DNA from: a bacterium OM1 bin76
GTDB lineage: Bacteria; Actinomycetota; Acidimicrobiia; Spongiisociales; ZC4RG35
DNA: 64,000 nt
Direction: 5' to 3'
NCBI GenBank assembly: GCA_002238785.1
Contig: MPNA01000012.1
Coordinates: 1-64,000, forward strand
Made by a program: the position numbers and the translations under genes. The notes beneath the pieces are model-generated. The model made no database searches. It was not told where the DNA came from and was given only the letters and a program-made list of their open reading frames with translations. This document shows, one piece after another, positions 35,088 through 44,140 of this stretch (positions within the stretch are counted from its first letter, which is position 1; the number at the start of each line of letters is the position of its first letter).

Positions 35088-37643
35088 CTATCTGCGCCGT
35101 CCCGAGCGCCCTCGACCTCGTGGCGCGCCCCGTTTCTGACGGCGGGTCTCCAACAGGTCGCTGGCCCGCTCGACGGTGACGGCGTCCACGGTGTCGGTCG
35201 GGCCCAAGGAGGCGTTGATCACTCCGTCGCTCACATATGGCCCGTATTTGCCGTCCCGCAGTTCCACCGTCTTGCCGGTGCGGGGGTCTTCTCCCAGCAC
35301 CCGCAGTGCCGGACTCCTGCCGCGGGCCGGGGCGGTCTCCAGTATCTGCAGTGCCTCGGCGACGGTGATGGTGAACAGTTGCTCGATCTCGGGGAGGTTG
35401 CGGTTGGTCTTTCCACGGGAGACATATGGTCCGTAGCGGCCGTAGCGCGCGTATATCTTCTCGCCGCTTTCGGGATCGGCCCCCACCAGGCGAGGAAGGC
35501 TCAACCACCGCAGGGCGTCATCCAGGCTCACGCCTCCCAACTCGGTGTCCTTGGGAAGTGAGGCCCGCTTGGGCTTGCCCTTGCTCCCCTTGGTCTCTCC
35601 CAACTGCAAATAGGGACCGTACCGGCCTACCAGCGCCAGCACCTCCAGGCCGCTTTGGGGATCGGTGCCCAGAATCTTGCGGTCCTGCGCGGATCCCGCC
35701 TCGGCCAGCAGTTCCAAGGCCTTTTCCACGTCCAGTTCGTCGGGAGGCAGCCGGTCGGGGATGGAGACCGTCTTCTCCTTCCACAGAAGGTACGGGCCGT
35801 ATCTCCCGATCCGGGCGGTTATCTCCTCTCCCTCGGTGTCTTCCCCGATCAGGATCCTGCGGGAGAGCCGGGTGTCGACGTTCTCCAAGCTGTTGTCGAC
35901 CAGGGACTTGAGGCCCTCCTCCCCGAAATAGAAACGCTGCAGCCAGGGTTTGGTCTGCTCCTGCCGGTCGGCAATGCGGTCCAGGTCCCCCTCCATCTTG
36001 GCGGTGAATTCGTAATCAACCAGTTTGGGAAAGCTCTGTTCCAGCAGGCTGACCACCGCGAAGGCGGTGAAACTGGGAATCAAGGCCCGTCCCTGGGTCC
36101 ACACGTAGCCTCGGTCCTGGATGGTGCTCATTATCGACGCATACGTGGAGGGTCGGCCGACGCCCAGCTTTTCGAGGGTCCTGATGAGGGAGGCCTCGGT
36201 GTACCAGGCGGGAGGCCGGGTCTGGTGATCCTTGGCCGTCAGTGCGGCGGCGCTCAGCCTCTGCCCCTCAGATAGGGGCGGAAGGGCCTTTTGGCCGGCT
36301 TCTCCCGGTCCCTTGCCTGCAGAGGACCCGGTTGCGAAGGCCCTGAGAAATCCCGCGAAGGTGATCGTCCTGCCCTGCGCCTGGAACTCCACTCCCACAC
36401 CCGCTGAGGAAGTGCCCTCCAGGGTCGCCGTGACGGTCTCGCCGACGGCTGGCTTCATCTGGGATGCCACAGCCTGCCTCCAGATCATCTGGTATAGCCG
36501 GGAAGGATCTCCCTCCCCCAGAGCGGCCGTCACTTGTTGGGGAGTCTTCCAGGTGGTGCCTGCAGGTCGGATGGCCTCATGCGCCTCCTGGGCGGCTTTG
36601 ACCTTTGTCTGATAGAACCTCGGCTTGGAAGGCAGGTAGGCGTCGCCGAAGGTTTGCCGGATCACCTTTCGAGTGGTGGCCAATGCATCCGAGGAGATGG
36701 AGACCGAGTCGGTGCGCATATAGGTGATGTGCCCGTTCTCGTACAGTCGCTGGGCGGCTCGCATGGCCCGGGCCGGCGGCATTCCCAGGCGCCGAGAGGC
36801 ATCCTGCTGGAGGGTGGAGGTGCGATACGGGGCAGAGGGGGACCGCTTGTAGGGTCGCTTTTTCAAGTTCGTCACCGTGAAGGGGGATCCGGCCAGGTCC
36901 GATGCCAGGCCCTCGGCCTCCTCCTTGCCGAGCTTGCGGGTCTTGGGGTTTTTCAACTCGCCCTGGGAAGTGAAGTCCTTGCCGGTCGCCACTCGCTGTC
37001 CTGCCACTTTGGCCAGTGGCGCCTCGAAGCGCTGGTCGGGATTGTCGACCGGGTGAAAGGCGCCCACGATATTCCAGTAGTCGGCCCTGACGAAGCGGAT
37101 CCTGTCCCGGGCCCTCTCCACGGCCAACCGCACCGCCACGCTCTGGACCCGGCCGGCCGAGAGTCCGGTCTTGACCTTCCTCCAAAGCACCGGCGACACC
37201 TCGTATCCGTAGAGTCGGTCAAGGATGCGCCGGGCTTCTTGGGACTCCACCAGTGCGGTGTCCAGGTCTCGAGGATTGTCGAAGGCGTGGCGGATGGCCT
37301 GGCGGGTGATTTCTTGGAAGACCATTCTCCTGACGGGCACCTTCGGTTTCAGCAGTTGGGTGAGATGCCAGGCAATGGCTTCCCCTTCCCGGTCGCGGTC
37401 GGTGGCCAGGTACAGAGACTCGGCAGTGGCCAGCGCGGTCCGCAGCTTTTTGACCTGGTTGCCTTTTCCGGGCGATGTGACGTACTTGGGTTGGAAGTCC
37501 TTCTCGACATCCACGCCCAGTTCCTTCTTCGGCAGATCCCGCACATGCCCCATGGAAGACTCCACAACCACATCCGGTCCCAGGTAGGAGGAGATGCTGC
37601 GGGCCTTGGTAGGGGATTCGACTACCACCAGCGCCTTGCTCAT
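35088..37643 (-). CDS. topA: DNA topoisomerase I (type IA)
   Basis: The protein is 851 aa. Toprim domain: KALVVVESPTKARSIS and DRDREGEAIAWHL. The active-site Tyr is in HITYMRTDSVSIS, around residue 308. The C-terminal third carries repeated RYGPYL / YGPYVS units (four or more) and no Cys4 zinc fingers, as in other actinobacterial TopA, and ends in a basic tail. It relaxes negative supercoils. It is divergent from the MFS gene; TAACTT lies 9 nt before ATG 37643. Confidence 0.96.
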   Translation of the reverse strand: MSKALVVVESPTKARSISSYLGPDVVVESSMGHVRDLPKKELGVDVEKDFQPKYVTSPGKGNQVKKLRTALATAESLYLATDRDREGEAIAWHLTQLLKPKVPVRRMVFQEITRQAIRHAFDNPRDLDTALVESQEARRILDRLYGYEVSPVLWRKVKTGLSAGRVQSVAVRLAVERARDRIRFVRADYWNIVGAFHPVDNPDQRFEAPLAKVAGQRVATGKDFTSQGELKNPKTRKLGKEEAEGLASDLAGSPFTVTNLKKRPYKRSPSAPYRTSTLQQDASRRLGMPPARAMRAAQRLYENGHITYMRTDSVSISSDALATTRKVIRQTFGDAYLPSKPRFYQTKVKAAQEAHEAIRPAGTTWKTPQQVTAALGEGDPSRLYQMIWRQAVASQMKPAVGETVTATLEGTSSAGVGVEFQAQGRTITFAGFLRAFATGSSAGKGPGEAGQKALPPLSEGQRLSAAALTAKDHQTRPPAWYTEASLIRTLEKLGVGRPSTYASIMSTIQDRGYVWTQGRALIPSFTAFAVVSLLEQSFPKLVDYEFTAKMEGDLDRIADRQEQTKPWLQRFYFGEEGLKSLVDNSLENVDTRLSRRILIGEDTEGEEITARIGRYGPYLLWKEKTVSIPDRLPPDELDVEKALELLAEAGSAQDRKILGTDPQSGLEVLALVGRYGPYLQLGETKGSKGKPKRASLPKDTELGGVSLDDALRWLSLPRLVGADPESGEKIYARYGRYGPYVSRGKTNRNLPEIEQLFTITVAEALQILETAPARGRSPALRVLGEDPRTGKTVELRDGKYGPYVSDGVINASLGPTDTVDAVTVERASDLLETRRQKRGAPRGRGRSGRRR

Positions 37644-37723
37644 CGGACTAACAAGTTACCGGCCACCGGTGCCAAATGCCTAACTGAATCGGGCCTTTTG
37701 TGTTGTCAAGTAGTGTTGGGAAG

Positions 37724-39118
37724 GTGAATTCTGTGGAAGAAATCCGCGGTCGGGATCTGATTCGCCGCGGTCCCTTCGCCAAGCTTTGGTGGGCAAACAG
37801 CGTCTCCAGCCTGGGGGATTGGGTGAATATCTTCGCCACCCTGGCATTGGCGGCCCGCATCGGGGGTGGCGGGGACGGTTCCACAGTGGCGGTAATCATC
37901 TCCCTCGTGGCGCGGTTTCTGCCCGGCATGCTGGCCGGAGTGGTGGGAGGGGTGGTTGCAGACCGCTGGAATCGAAAGATCACCATGGTGGTCTCCGACT
38001 TCGGACGAGCGGCGTTGGTGGGGACCTTGCTGTTCGTCTCCAATCTCTCCCAGTTGTTCCTGGTGATTGTCCTGGTGGAGATCCTCGGATTGTTCCGCCA
38101 GCCTGCCCGGGAGGCGGTGGTTCCCACTCTGATCGCCCCCAAGCACCTTGCGGCCGCCAACGGGCTCAATCTGGTCTCGATGTACGGCACGGCCCCCGTC
38201 GGCTCTGCCCTCTTCGCACTGCTCACCGAGTTCGGTGAGGCGCTGCCCCAGATGGGGCAGTTCGGCGCCTGGGTCCTGACCGCCTTCCTGTTCGACATGG
38301 CCACCTTCCTGGTCTCGGGATTCATCACCCTCCGCATCCCGATAAAGGCGACCCCCTTGCCCGAGCAGCGCCGCATGAAGCTGGAGAGGCGATCGCTGGC
38401 GGCTCCGGTCCGGGACCTGGTGGAGGGATGGGCCCAGGTGGGTCGGCGAGGGCCGGTCCGTCGGCTGGTGTGGGGAATGGCGGTGGCTCTGTTGGGAGGA
38501 GGCGGGTTGTTCGTGATGGGGCAACCCTTCACCCAGCAGGTGCTGGACTCCACCGAGAGCGGTTACGGGGCGTTGCTCACCTCGTTGGGCATGGGCGTGG
38601 CGATCGGGATGGTGCTGCTCGCCGGTCTGGGAAAGAAGCTGATCCACCGGGAACCCATCTTCGCCCTGGGTCTGTGGGCGGCCGGGGGCGGGATCATTTT
38701 CACCAGTTTCTCCCGCTCGGTCTTCGCGGCGGTGGGTTGGGTGTTGCTGCTCGGCGTTGGCACGGGAATGGCCTATGTGGCCGGTTTCACGCAACTGCAT
38801 TCGGAGGTCACCGATGAAATCAGGGGTCGGACCTTCGGCGCGCTCTACACCCTGGGTCGCCTGGCGCTGCTGGTCTCCCTGGCGGTGGCCGGCGTCGGGG
38901 CGGTGGCATTGGAGGGCCTGCTGCCCGGGATCCTGGGCAACGGGATCCGGGCGGTGCTGTTCATAAGCGGGGTGGCGGTGTTGCTGACCGGTCTGGCAAC
39001 CCTGTGGGCGGCCCGGTCCCAGTTGCGGATGGTGTTTGACCCCGAAGCCATGGCTGCGATGCGAGACACCAGCCAGGTGTTGGGGATGCTGCGGCATCGC
39101 CGTTCTGACAAGTCATGA
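37724..39118 (+). CDS. MFS transporter (EntS/MFS_3-like exporter)
   Basis: The protein is 464 aa from GTG 37724. TAGTGT ends 7 nt before this codon, suggesting a leaderless message. About twelve spans; the motif between spans 2 and 3 is ADRWNRKITMVVSD, and FRQPAREAVVPTLI is typical of the MFS_3 group of putative drug or siderophore exporters. Substrate unknown. The stop overlaps tmk by ATGA, so it is co-translated with tmk and holB, as in several actinobacteria. Confidence 0.87.
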   Translation: MNSVEEIRGRDLIRRGPFAKLWWANSVSSLGDWVNIFATLALAARIGGGGDGSTVAVIISLVARFLPGMLAGVVGGVVADRWNRKITMVVSDFGRAALVGTLLFVSNLSQLFLVIVLVEILGLFRQPAREAVVPTLIAPKHLAAANGLNLVSMYGTAPVGSALFALLTEFGEALPQMGQFGAWVLTAFLFDMATFLVSGFITLRIPIKATPLPEQRRMKLERRSLAAPVRDLVEGWAQVGRRGPVRRLVWGMAVALLGGGGLFVMGQPFTQQVLDSTESGYGALLTSLGMGVAIGMVLLAGLGKKLIHREPIFALGLWAAGGGIIFTSFSRSVFAAVGWVLLLGVGTGMAYVAGFTQLHSEVTDEIRGRTFGALYTLGRLALLVSLAVAGVGAVALEGLLPGILGNGIRAVLFISGVAVLLTGLATLWAARSQLRMVFDPEAMAAMRDTSQVLGMLRHRRSDKS

Positions 39119-39735
39119 GCCCAGGCCGTTACCTGGCTGTGGAGGGAACTGAAGGGGTAGGCAAGACCACCTTGAACCGACTGCTGACCGATCGGCTGAA
39201 CGAGCGGGGGGTGGAAGTGGTGAGAGTGAGGGAACCGGGAGGGACCCCGCTGGGGGAGCAGATCCGGTCCCTGCTGCTGCACGGCGATGACATGGCGGAC
39301 TGGACGGAGGCGCTGCTGTTCGCCGCCCAACGGTCCGAACTGGTGACCCGGGTGATCCGTCCGGCTCTCTCCCAGGGCAAATGGGTGCTGTCGGATCGAT
39401 GCTTCTATTCGTCCCTGGCCTATCAGGGCTACGCCCGGGGCCTGGGCGTGAGCCGGGTGTGGTCCGTCAACGCCCCGGCGCTGGGCGGGACCCTGCCGGA
39501 TCTGGTGGTGTGGCTGGAGACGGATCATGGCGCTGCGCTGCTCCGGCAGGAGCAGCCTGACCGCATCGGATCCGAGGATGCGTCCGTTCACCTGCAGGTG
39601 TGGAAGGGATACCGGAGCGTGTGGACCACGGACCGGGAGCGCACCCTGCGGATGGACGGGGGCAGGTCTCCGCAGCACAGCGTCGCGGTGCTGGTCTCGG
39701 TGTTGGAGGAGCGAGGATGGCTGGGTCCTTGTTGA
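39115..39735 (+). CDS. tmk: Thymidylate kinase
   Basis: The protein is 206 aa. P-loop VEGTEGVGKTTL, the dTMP-binding REPGGTPLGEQI, DRCFYSSLAYQG and a LID-like region LLRQEQPDR. It phosphorylates dTMP to dTDP. It overlaps the MFS stop by ATGA and holB by 19 nt. Confidence 0.93.
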   Translation: MSPGRYLAVEGTEGVGKTTLNRLLTDRLNERGVEVVRVREPGGTPLGEQIRSLLLHGDDMADWTEALLFAAQRSELVTRVIRPALSQGKWVLSDRCFYSSLAYQGYARGLGVSRVWSVNAPALGGTLPDLVVWLETDHGAALLRQEQPDRIGSEDASVHLQVWKGYRSVWTTDRERTLRMDGGRSPQHSVAVLVSVLEERGWLGPC

Positions 39736-40790
39736 GCGCAGATCGGTCCTCCACCGAGATCATCGGACACCGGGCGGTCCGGGAGAGGCTGGCTGCCGAC
39801 GCCGACTCCCCGGCCGGGGCGTACCTGCTGGTGGGTCCCCAGGGGGTGGGGAAGAGCCTGGTGGCGCGCCGCTTCGCGGAGCAGTTGGTCTGCCCGGACC
39901 GGGGCGACCACTTCGGTGAGTGCTCATCCTGCCGCAGAGTCCGCTCGGGCGTGCATCCGGACATCGTGGCGGTCAACCCCACCGAACGACAACGCATCGG
40001 GGTGGGTGACGCTCGGCAGGTGGTGACAAAGGCAGCCCGAACCCCTGTGGAAGCCGCCCGCAAGGTCTTCATTATCGACCGGGAAATGACCGAAGCAGCG
40101 GCGAACGTGCTGCTCAAGACCTTGGAGGAGACTTCCGACACCACCGTGTTCGTGCTGGTGGCCTCATCGGCCGAAGACCTGCCCAGCACGGTGGCCAGTC
40201 GCTGCAGGACCTTCCATTTGGGCAAGGTGGACCCCGCGGAACTGGTGGAGGCGCTGATCCGGCGGGGGATGGAACGCGCCGAAGCGGTGGCGATCTCCGA
40301 AGTGGCGAGCGGCCGGCCGGGTATGGCGCTCCTGCTCACGGGACAGCAGTCATCTGCCCGATTCCGCACGGCGTGGCTGGAGGCCGCCGCCAACCTCGGC
40401 GAACGGGACCACCTGGGGGCCGGGGAGGCGCTGGAGATGGTGGATGAGATACTGACCCACGGAGAGCGAATGCTCGACCATGTCCGGCCGGCCCGCAAGG
40501 CGACCGGTCGCCAGAGAGAGCAGGCGCAGCGGGAGACTCGCCGCCAGCGGCGGTTGCTGTGGGTGTCAGGATTGGAGATAATGGCGGCGTGGTACCTCGA
40601 CGCCGCCGTTCGGGCGTTGGGGGGTCCTCCCAGGCACCTCGGGGAGGGGGTGCGGCGCCCGTCCGTGGACCCCGCCCGGGCTCTACGCTCGGCAGATCTC
40701 ATCCTGGGGGCGGGAGCGGAGTTGGCTGTCATCAATCTGCGTCCTCGGGCCCGCCTGGCCGAGTTGTTCTGCGAGTTGGCGGAACTGTGA
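39717..40790 (+). CDS. holB: DNA polymerase III delta' subunit (clamp loader)
   Basis: The protein is 357 aa from ATG 39717 behind GGAGGAGCGAGG, starting inside tmk. It has P-loop LLVGPQGVGKSLVARR, zinc-module cysteines in CPDRGDHFGECSSC, ARKVFIIDREMTEAAANVLLKTLEE (quoted as EAAANVLLKTLEE) and the SRC motif ASRCRTF. This is a clamp-loader AAA+ subunit. Its stop overlaps the CDP-alcohol phosphatidyltransferase start (GTGA). Confidence 0.9.
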   Translation: MAGSLLSADRSSTEIIGHRAVRERLAADADSPAGAYLLVGPQGVGKSLVARRFAEQLVCPDRGDHFGECSSCRRVRSGVHPDIVAVNPTERQRIGVGDARQVVTKAARTPVEAARKVFIIDREMTEAAANVLLKTLEETSDTTVFVLVASSAEDLPSTVASRCRTFHLGKVDPAELVEALIRRGMERAEAVAISEVASGRPGMALLLTGQQSSARFRTAWLEAAANLGERDHLGAGEALEMVDEILTHGERMLDHVRPARKATGRQREQAQRETRRQRRLLWVSGLEIMAAWYLDAAVRALGGPPRHLGEGVRRPSVDPARALRSADLILGAGAELAVINLRPRARLAELFCELAEL

Positions 40791-41383
40791 CCACACCCCC
40801 CGCGAATCGGCCCCAGGTGATCACCATCGCCAACCTGGTCTCTGTGGCCCGGATACTTCTGGTGGCCCTGTTGTGGTGGCTTCTGGTTGCCGATCAGGCG
40901 GTGTGGGCGGCATGGCTGATGATCCTGATGGCGACCACCGACTGGCTGGACGGGTGGCTGGCCCGCAGGCTCGACCAGGTGACACAGTTGGGTGCGGTCC
41001 TCGACCCGATCGGCGACACCCTGATGATGGCCTCGGCGGTGCTGGGTGGGATGATCAAGACCTGGGTGCCGTTGGAGGTGGGCCTTCTGATCCTGGTCAG
41101 GTCGGCGGTGGTGGCGGGTTGTTCGGCCTGGGTGGCCGCCCGGACCAGGAAGACGATTGTGGTTCGGGTCAGCGGCAAGGTGGCCATCACTTTGCTGTTC
41201 ATCGCCATTCCCGCCTTCTATTTCGCTGCTGGGGCACCCGACGGCGTACGAACCTGGATGGCGGGATTGGGCTGGACCTCGGCGGTGGGAGGGTTGCTGT
41301 TCTACTGGTGGTCGGGGTTCATGTACGTTCGTGACTGCCTGCAGTTGGGTGGTAGGTCCGGACAGGATTCCACCGCGGAATGA
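40787..41383 (+). CDS. CDP-alcohol phosphatidyltransferase family protein
   Basis: The protein is 198 aa from GTG 40787 (GTGA overlap with holB). The family signature D-x2-D-G-x2-A-R-x8-G-x3-D-x3-D is complete: DWLDGWLARR, then GAVLDPIGD. About five spans. It joins a CDP-activated diacylglycerol or alcohol to form a phospholipid such as phosphatidylglycerophosphate or cardiolipin. Which product is made is not decided by the sequence. Confidence 0.9.
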   Translation: MTTPPANRPQVITIANLVSVARILLVALLWWLLVADQAVWAAWLMILMATTDWLDGWLARRLDQVTQLGAVLDPIGDTLMMASAVLGGMIKTWVPLEVGLLILVRSAVVAGCSAWVAARTRKTIVVRVSGKVAITLLFIAIPAFYFAAGAPDGVRTWMAGLGWTSAVGGLLFYWWSGFMYVRDCLQLGGRSGQDSTAE

Positions 41384-41455
41384 GGGCGGTGGCGAAGGGC
41401 CGCCGCCGTTTGGTGACGGCACAGGTCTTTCGCCGATCCTGTTAAGGTATGTTCA

Positions 41456-41845
41456 ATGGCAGAAACGCAGACAGAGATACCCGAGCACCTCTCCTACACC
41501 ACCGAACACGAGTGGGTCCAGACCGGTGACGGAAAGGCCCGGTTGGGCATCACCGACTATGCCCAAGACGCTTTGGGCGACGTGGTGTACGCCCAATTGC
41601 CCCGTGAGGGAGATGAGGTGTCGGAAGGCGAGATAATCGCCGAATTGGAGTCGACCAAGTCGGTGGGGGAGATCTACGCTCCATTCGACGGAGTTGTGGT
41701 GGCGGTGAACGAGGAGTTGGAAGATCAGCCGGAATTGGTCAACCAGGATCCCTACGGGGAGGGTTGGATCGTAGACCTTTCCCTGGACTCTCCGCTGCCC
41801 TCCACGCTCTTGGACGCCGCCGGGTATCGGGACCTCATTTCCTAG
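41456..41845 (+). CDS. gcvH: Glycine cleavage system H protein
   Basis: The protein is 129 aa. YTTEHEWVQTGDGKARLGITDYAQ is the typical start (YTTEHEWV, GITDYAQDALGD seen), and the lipoylated Lys is K68 in ELESTKSVGEIYAP. It shuttles the aminomethyl group between the P and T proteins. TAAGGT ends 7 nt before ATG 41456, a leaderless arrangement. gcvT is 5 kb downstream; gcvP is not in the window. Confidence 0.95.
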   Translation: MAETQTEIPEHLSYTTEHEWVQTGDGKARLGITDYAQDALGDVVYAQLPREGDEVSEGEIIAELESTKSVGEIYAPFDGVVVAVNEELEDQPELVNQDPYGEGWIVDLSLDSPLPSTLLDAAGYRDLIS

Positions 41846-41906
41846 AGCCACGCCTCTCAAACCCTTATCCTTTCGCGAGGCTTTAGGGGACAGTTACAAT
41901 GAGAGT

Positions 41907-42350
41907 GTGTCTGAACCCATGCTGTCTGGCGAGCCACCGGCCGGCGCCGGGATGGCGCCAAAGAGCCGTGGAGCCGACCTCACGGCGATCTTCAGGCCGG
42001 GGGATCTCTTCTCAACTCTCCAGAAAGACGCCCTGGGCCACTTGGAGGGGTTCGCCGGGTGGGGGTTGATAGTGGAGAGAGGTCCGCAGGCCGGCAGGAC
42101 GTACTCCTTGGAGGAGGGCATCACCCAGGCGGGTCGCCACCTGAAGAGCAGGATCCTGCTGGATGACATCACGGTTTCCCGCCGGCATTGCCGGTTGACG
42201 GTGGAAGGGGACCTGGTCACGGTCGAGGATGAGGGTTCCACCAACGGGACCTATGTAAACGGCGCCCGGATGGAGTCGTCCCGTTTGCATCCCGGTGACA
42301 GATTGATGGTGGGGCGGTTCCACCTGGTAGTCGTCCGGGGCAATGACTGA
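41907..42350 (+). CDS. FHA-domain phosphopeptide-binding protein (GarA/FhaB-like position)
   Basis: The protein is 147 aa from GTG 41907. TACAAT ends 6 nt before it, so the message is likely leaderless. The FHA domain is residues about 52-145: GRTYSLEEG, then GRHLKSRILLDD, TVSRRHCRL and STNGTYVNG. Its place between gcvH and FtsR is the GarA position in actinobacteria, but the N-terminal ETTS-type phosphorylation motif of GarA is absent; the N-terminus is Pro/Gly-rich. It overlaps ftsR by 8 nt. Confidence 0.88.
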   Translation: MSEPMLSGEPPAGAGMAPKSRGADLTAIFRPGDLFSTLQKDALGHLEGFAGWGLIVERGPQAGRTYSLEEGITQAGRHLKSRILLDDITVSRRHCRLTVEGDLVTVEDEGSTNGTYVNGARMESSRLHPGDRLMVGRFHLVVVRGND

Positions 42351-43026
42351 GAATCAGAGCCTCTCGATCGGAGAGACGGTAAAGGCCCTCAAGCGAGAGT
42401 TTCCCGAGATCACAGTCTCCAAGATCCGCTTTCTGGAGTCCAAGGGCATGGTTCTGCCCCGGCGCACCGACGGGGGATACCGCCGCTTCGACCGGATGGA
42501 CCTGGCCCGCTTGCAGTACATCCTCCGCCAGCAACGGGACCACTTCCTTCCACTCAAGGTGATCAAGTCCAAGCTCCCCGCCTGGGAGCGGGGCGATGAT
42601 CCCCAGGATCCCCAGGGTCTGGGAGCCTCCCTGCTGGAAGAGTCAGGTGAGCCGATAACCCGCTCCGATATGATGAGACGCAGCGGCCTCACCGCCGACC
42701 AGATTGACGATCTCATTGCCAATCGGTTGATCTCCTCCCTTCCGGGCGACGACCAGGTCTTTCCTCCCGAAGCGGGAATGGTTGCCGCCGAGGCCAAGTT
42801 GCTGATGGATCGCGGTCTGGGCGGTCGTCATCTGCGTTCCATACGGCTGGCTGTCGACTCGGAAGTGGCCCTGTTCCGGTCGGTGGCGGGGCCCCTGATG
42901 AGAGTCCAGTGGGTGGGTGAGGGAGGAGAGCATATCCAGGAGATGCTGGTTGGCTTGGCCGACTCCTTGGTGAGCATCCATCGCGCCCTGCTGCTGGCAT
43001 CTCTGCGAATGGAGTTGCGCCGCTGA
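42343..43026 (+). CDS. ftsR: MerR-family regulator FtsR-like
   Basis: The protein is 227 aa. The winged helix is SIGETVKALKREFPEITVSKIRFLESKGMV (SKIRFLESKGMVLPRR seen) and GGYRRFDRMDLARLQYILRQQRDHFLPLKVIKS. A second helical domain follows and ends LLLASLRMELRR. FtsR activates ftsZ in corynebacteria and is found next to gcvH-garA in many actinobacteria. Position and sequence support that name; the regulon here is unknown. Confidence 0.85.
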   Translation: MTENQSLSIGETVKALKREFPEITVSKIRFLESKGMVLPRRTDGGYRRFDRMDLARLQYILRQQRDHFLPLKVIKSKLPAWERGDDPQDPQGLGASLLEESGEPITRSDMMRRSGLTADQIDDLIANRLISSLPGDDQVFPPEAGMVAAEAKLLMDRGLGGRHLRSIRLAVDSEVALFRSVAGPLMRVQWVGEGGEHIQEMLVGLADSLVSIHRALLLASLRMELRR

Positions 43027-44135
43027 GATCGCCGATTCGCGTCGGATTCAACGCCCTGTGCCTAGCGGCCCTGATGGTGGTGGTGGTGGGCGCAGTGGCC
43101 TCCGCCAGCCCCCTGTGGGTCGAGCCACCTCCCGTGCCCGTGCTGTCGGCGTCGGATCCTCCCGCCGTCGAGGCCGAGTCGTGGCTGCTGTTTGATGATC
43201 GCAATGAGGTGGTGCTGGCAGAGCACAATGCCGATGTCCGGCATCCAATGGCCTCCACCACAAAACTGATGACCGCACTGCTGGCGGTTGAGGTGGGCGA
43301 CCTTTCCTCTCCGGTGCAGGTGAGCCGCACCGCGGCCGAGATCGGAGGGGCGGGGGTGAATCTGGTGGAGGGTGAAGTGTTCCTGCTGCGCACCCTGGTG
43401 AGGGCGTTGCTGATCCGTTCCGGAAACGACGCCGCAATGGCGGTTGCCGAACATGTGGGGGGCACTGTGGAGGAGTTCGTGGGTCTCATGAACCAGCGCG
43501 CCGGGGAACTGGGTCTGGACGACACCTCATACGCCAATCCCCACGGCCTCGATCACCCCGAGCAGTACTCCACGGCCCAGGACCTGTTGACTCTCGCCCG
43601 GGAGTTCCTCAAGCACCCCGAGTTGGCTGAGGCGGTGGCCACCAAGCAGATAGCGCTGCGAGACGCTCCGACCGGGGACGCTCGGGTCTATCAGAACACC
43701 AACAGCCTGTTGACCGACTATGAAGGAGTATTCGGAGTGAAGACCGGGTTCACCCAAGATGCCGGGAGAGTGCTGGTCGCCGGGGTGGAACGGGATGACC
43801 GCACTCTCATTTCGGTGGTGATGAGAACCGCGGACCACTTCGCAGCCACCACCGCGCTGCTGGATTACGGGCTCCACTCCGTCGGTTCGGTTCCCGGACT
43901 GGTCGCCACTGAGTTGCGGATCAGCAGGGAACAGGTGCTGGTGTTCCGGCCTTCCACCACCACCACGACCACCGTGGCGGCGGCGGAAACCGAGGTGGTG
44001 ACCGAAGCGGAGACCGAGGGGGTCGAGACCGCCGGGGAGAGGGCGCCGGAGGCGGTTCGGGTGGGAAAGACTCCCGAGGGGGTCCTGGACCTGCTGGGTT
44101 GGATGCTACGGCTCTTCTCTTCGGGGGCCGGCTGA
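43023..44135 (+). CDS. D-alanyl-D-alanine carboxypeptidase (PBP5 family S11), probable CTG start
   Basis: Active-site motifs are SxxK in MASTTKLMTAL, SxN in RSGNDAAMA and KTG in GVKTGFT. This is a secreted enzyme that trims pentapeptides. After the domain comes a Thr-rich stretch (residues about 300-320) and an acidic linker, then a short hydrophobic end that may anchor it. ATG 43074 would leave a signal peptide without its positive n-region. Reading back in frame gives LRSPIRVGFNALCLAALMV, beginning at CTG 43023, which overlaps the ftsR stop as CTGA with GGAG 8 nt upstream. I therefore favour CTG initiation (370 aa). Confidence 0.88.
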   Translation: MRSPIRVGFNALCLAALMVVVVGAVASASPLWVEPPPVPVLSASDPPAVEAESWLLFDDRNEVVLAEHNADVRHPMASTTKLMTALLAVEVGDLSSPVQVSRTAAEIGGAGVNLVEGEVFLLRTLVRALLIRSGNDAAMAVAEHVGGTVEEFVGLMNQRAGELGLDDTSYANPHGLDHPEQYSTAQDLLTLAREFLKHPELAEAVATKQIALRDAPTGDARVYQNTNSLLTDYEGVFGVKTGFTQDAGRVLVAGVERDDRTLISVVMRTADHFAATTALLDYGLHSVGSVPGLVATELRISREQVLVFRPSTTTTTTVAAAETEVVTEAETEGVETAGERAPEAVRVGKTPEGVLDLLGWMLRLFSSGAG

Positions 44136-44140
44136 GGGTC

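Noticed and set aside
37706-39097. 463-codon minus-strand frame
   Set aside because: Antisense to the MFS transporter; Gln/His-rich translation without family likeness.
39467-41422. 651-codon open frame on the minus strand
   Set aside because: It lies opposite tmk, holB and the phosphatidyltransferase, all with clear motifs; its translation is rich in Pro/Arg/Ser with no recognisable domain, as expected of a high-GC antisense frame.
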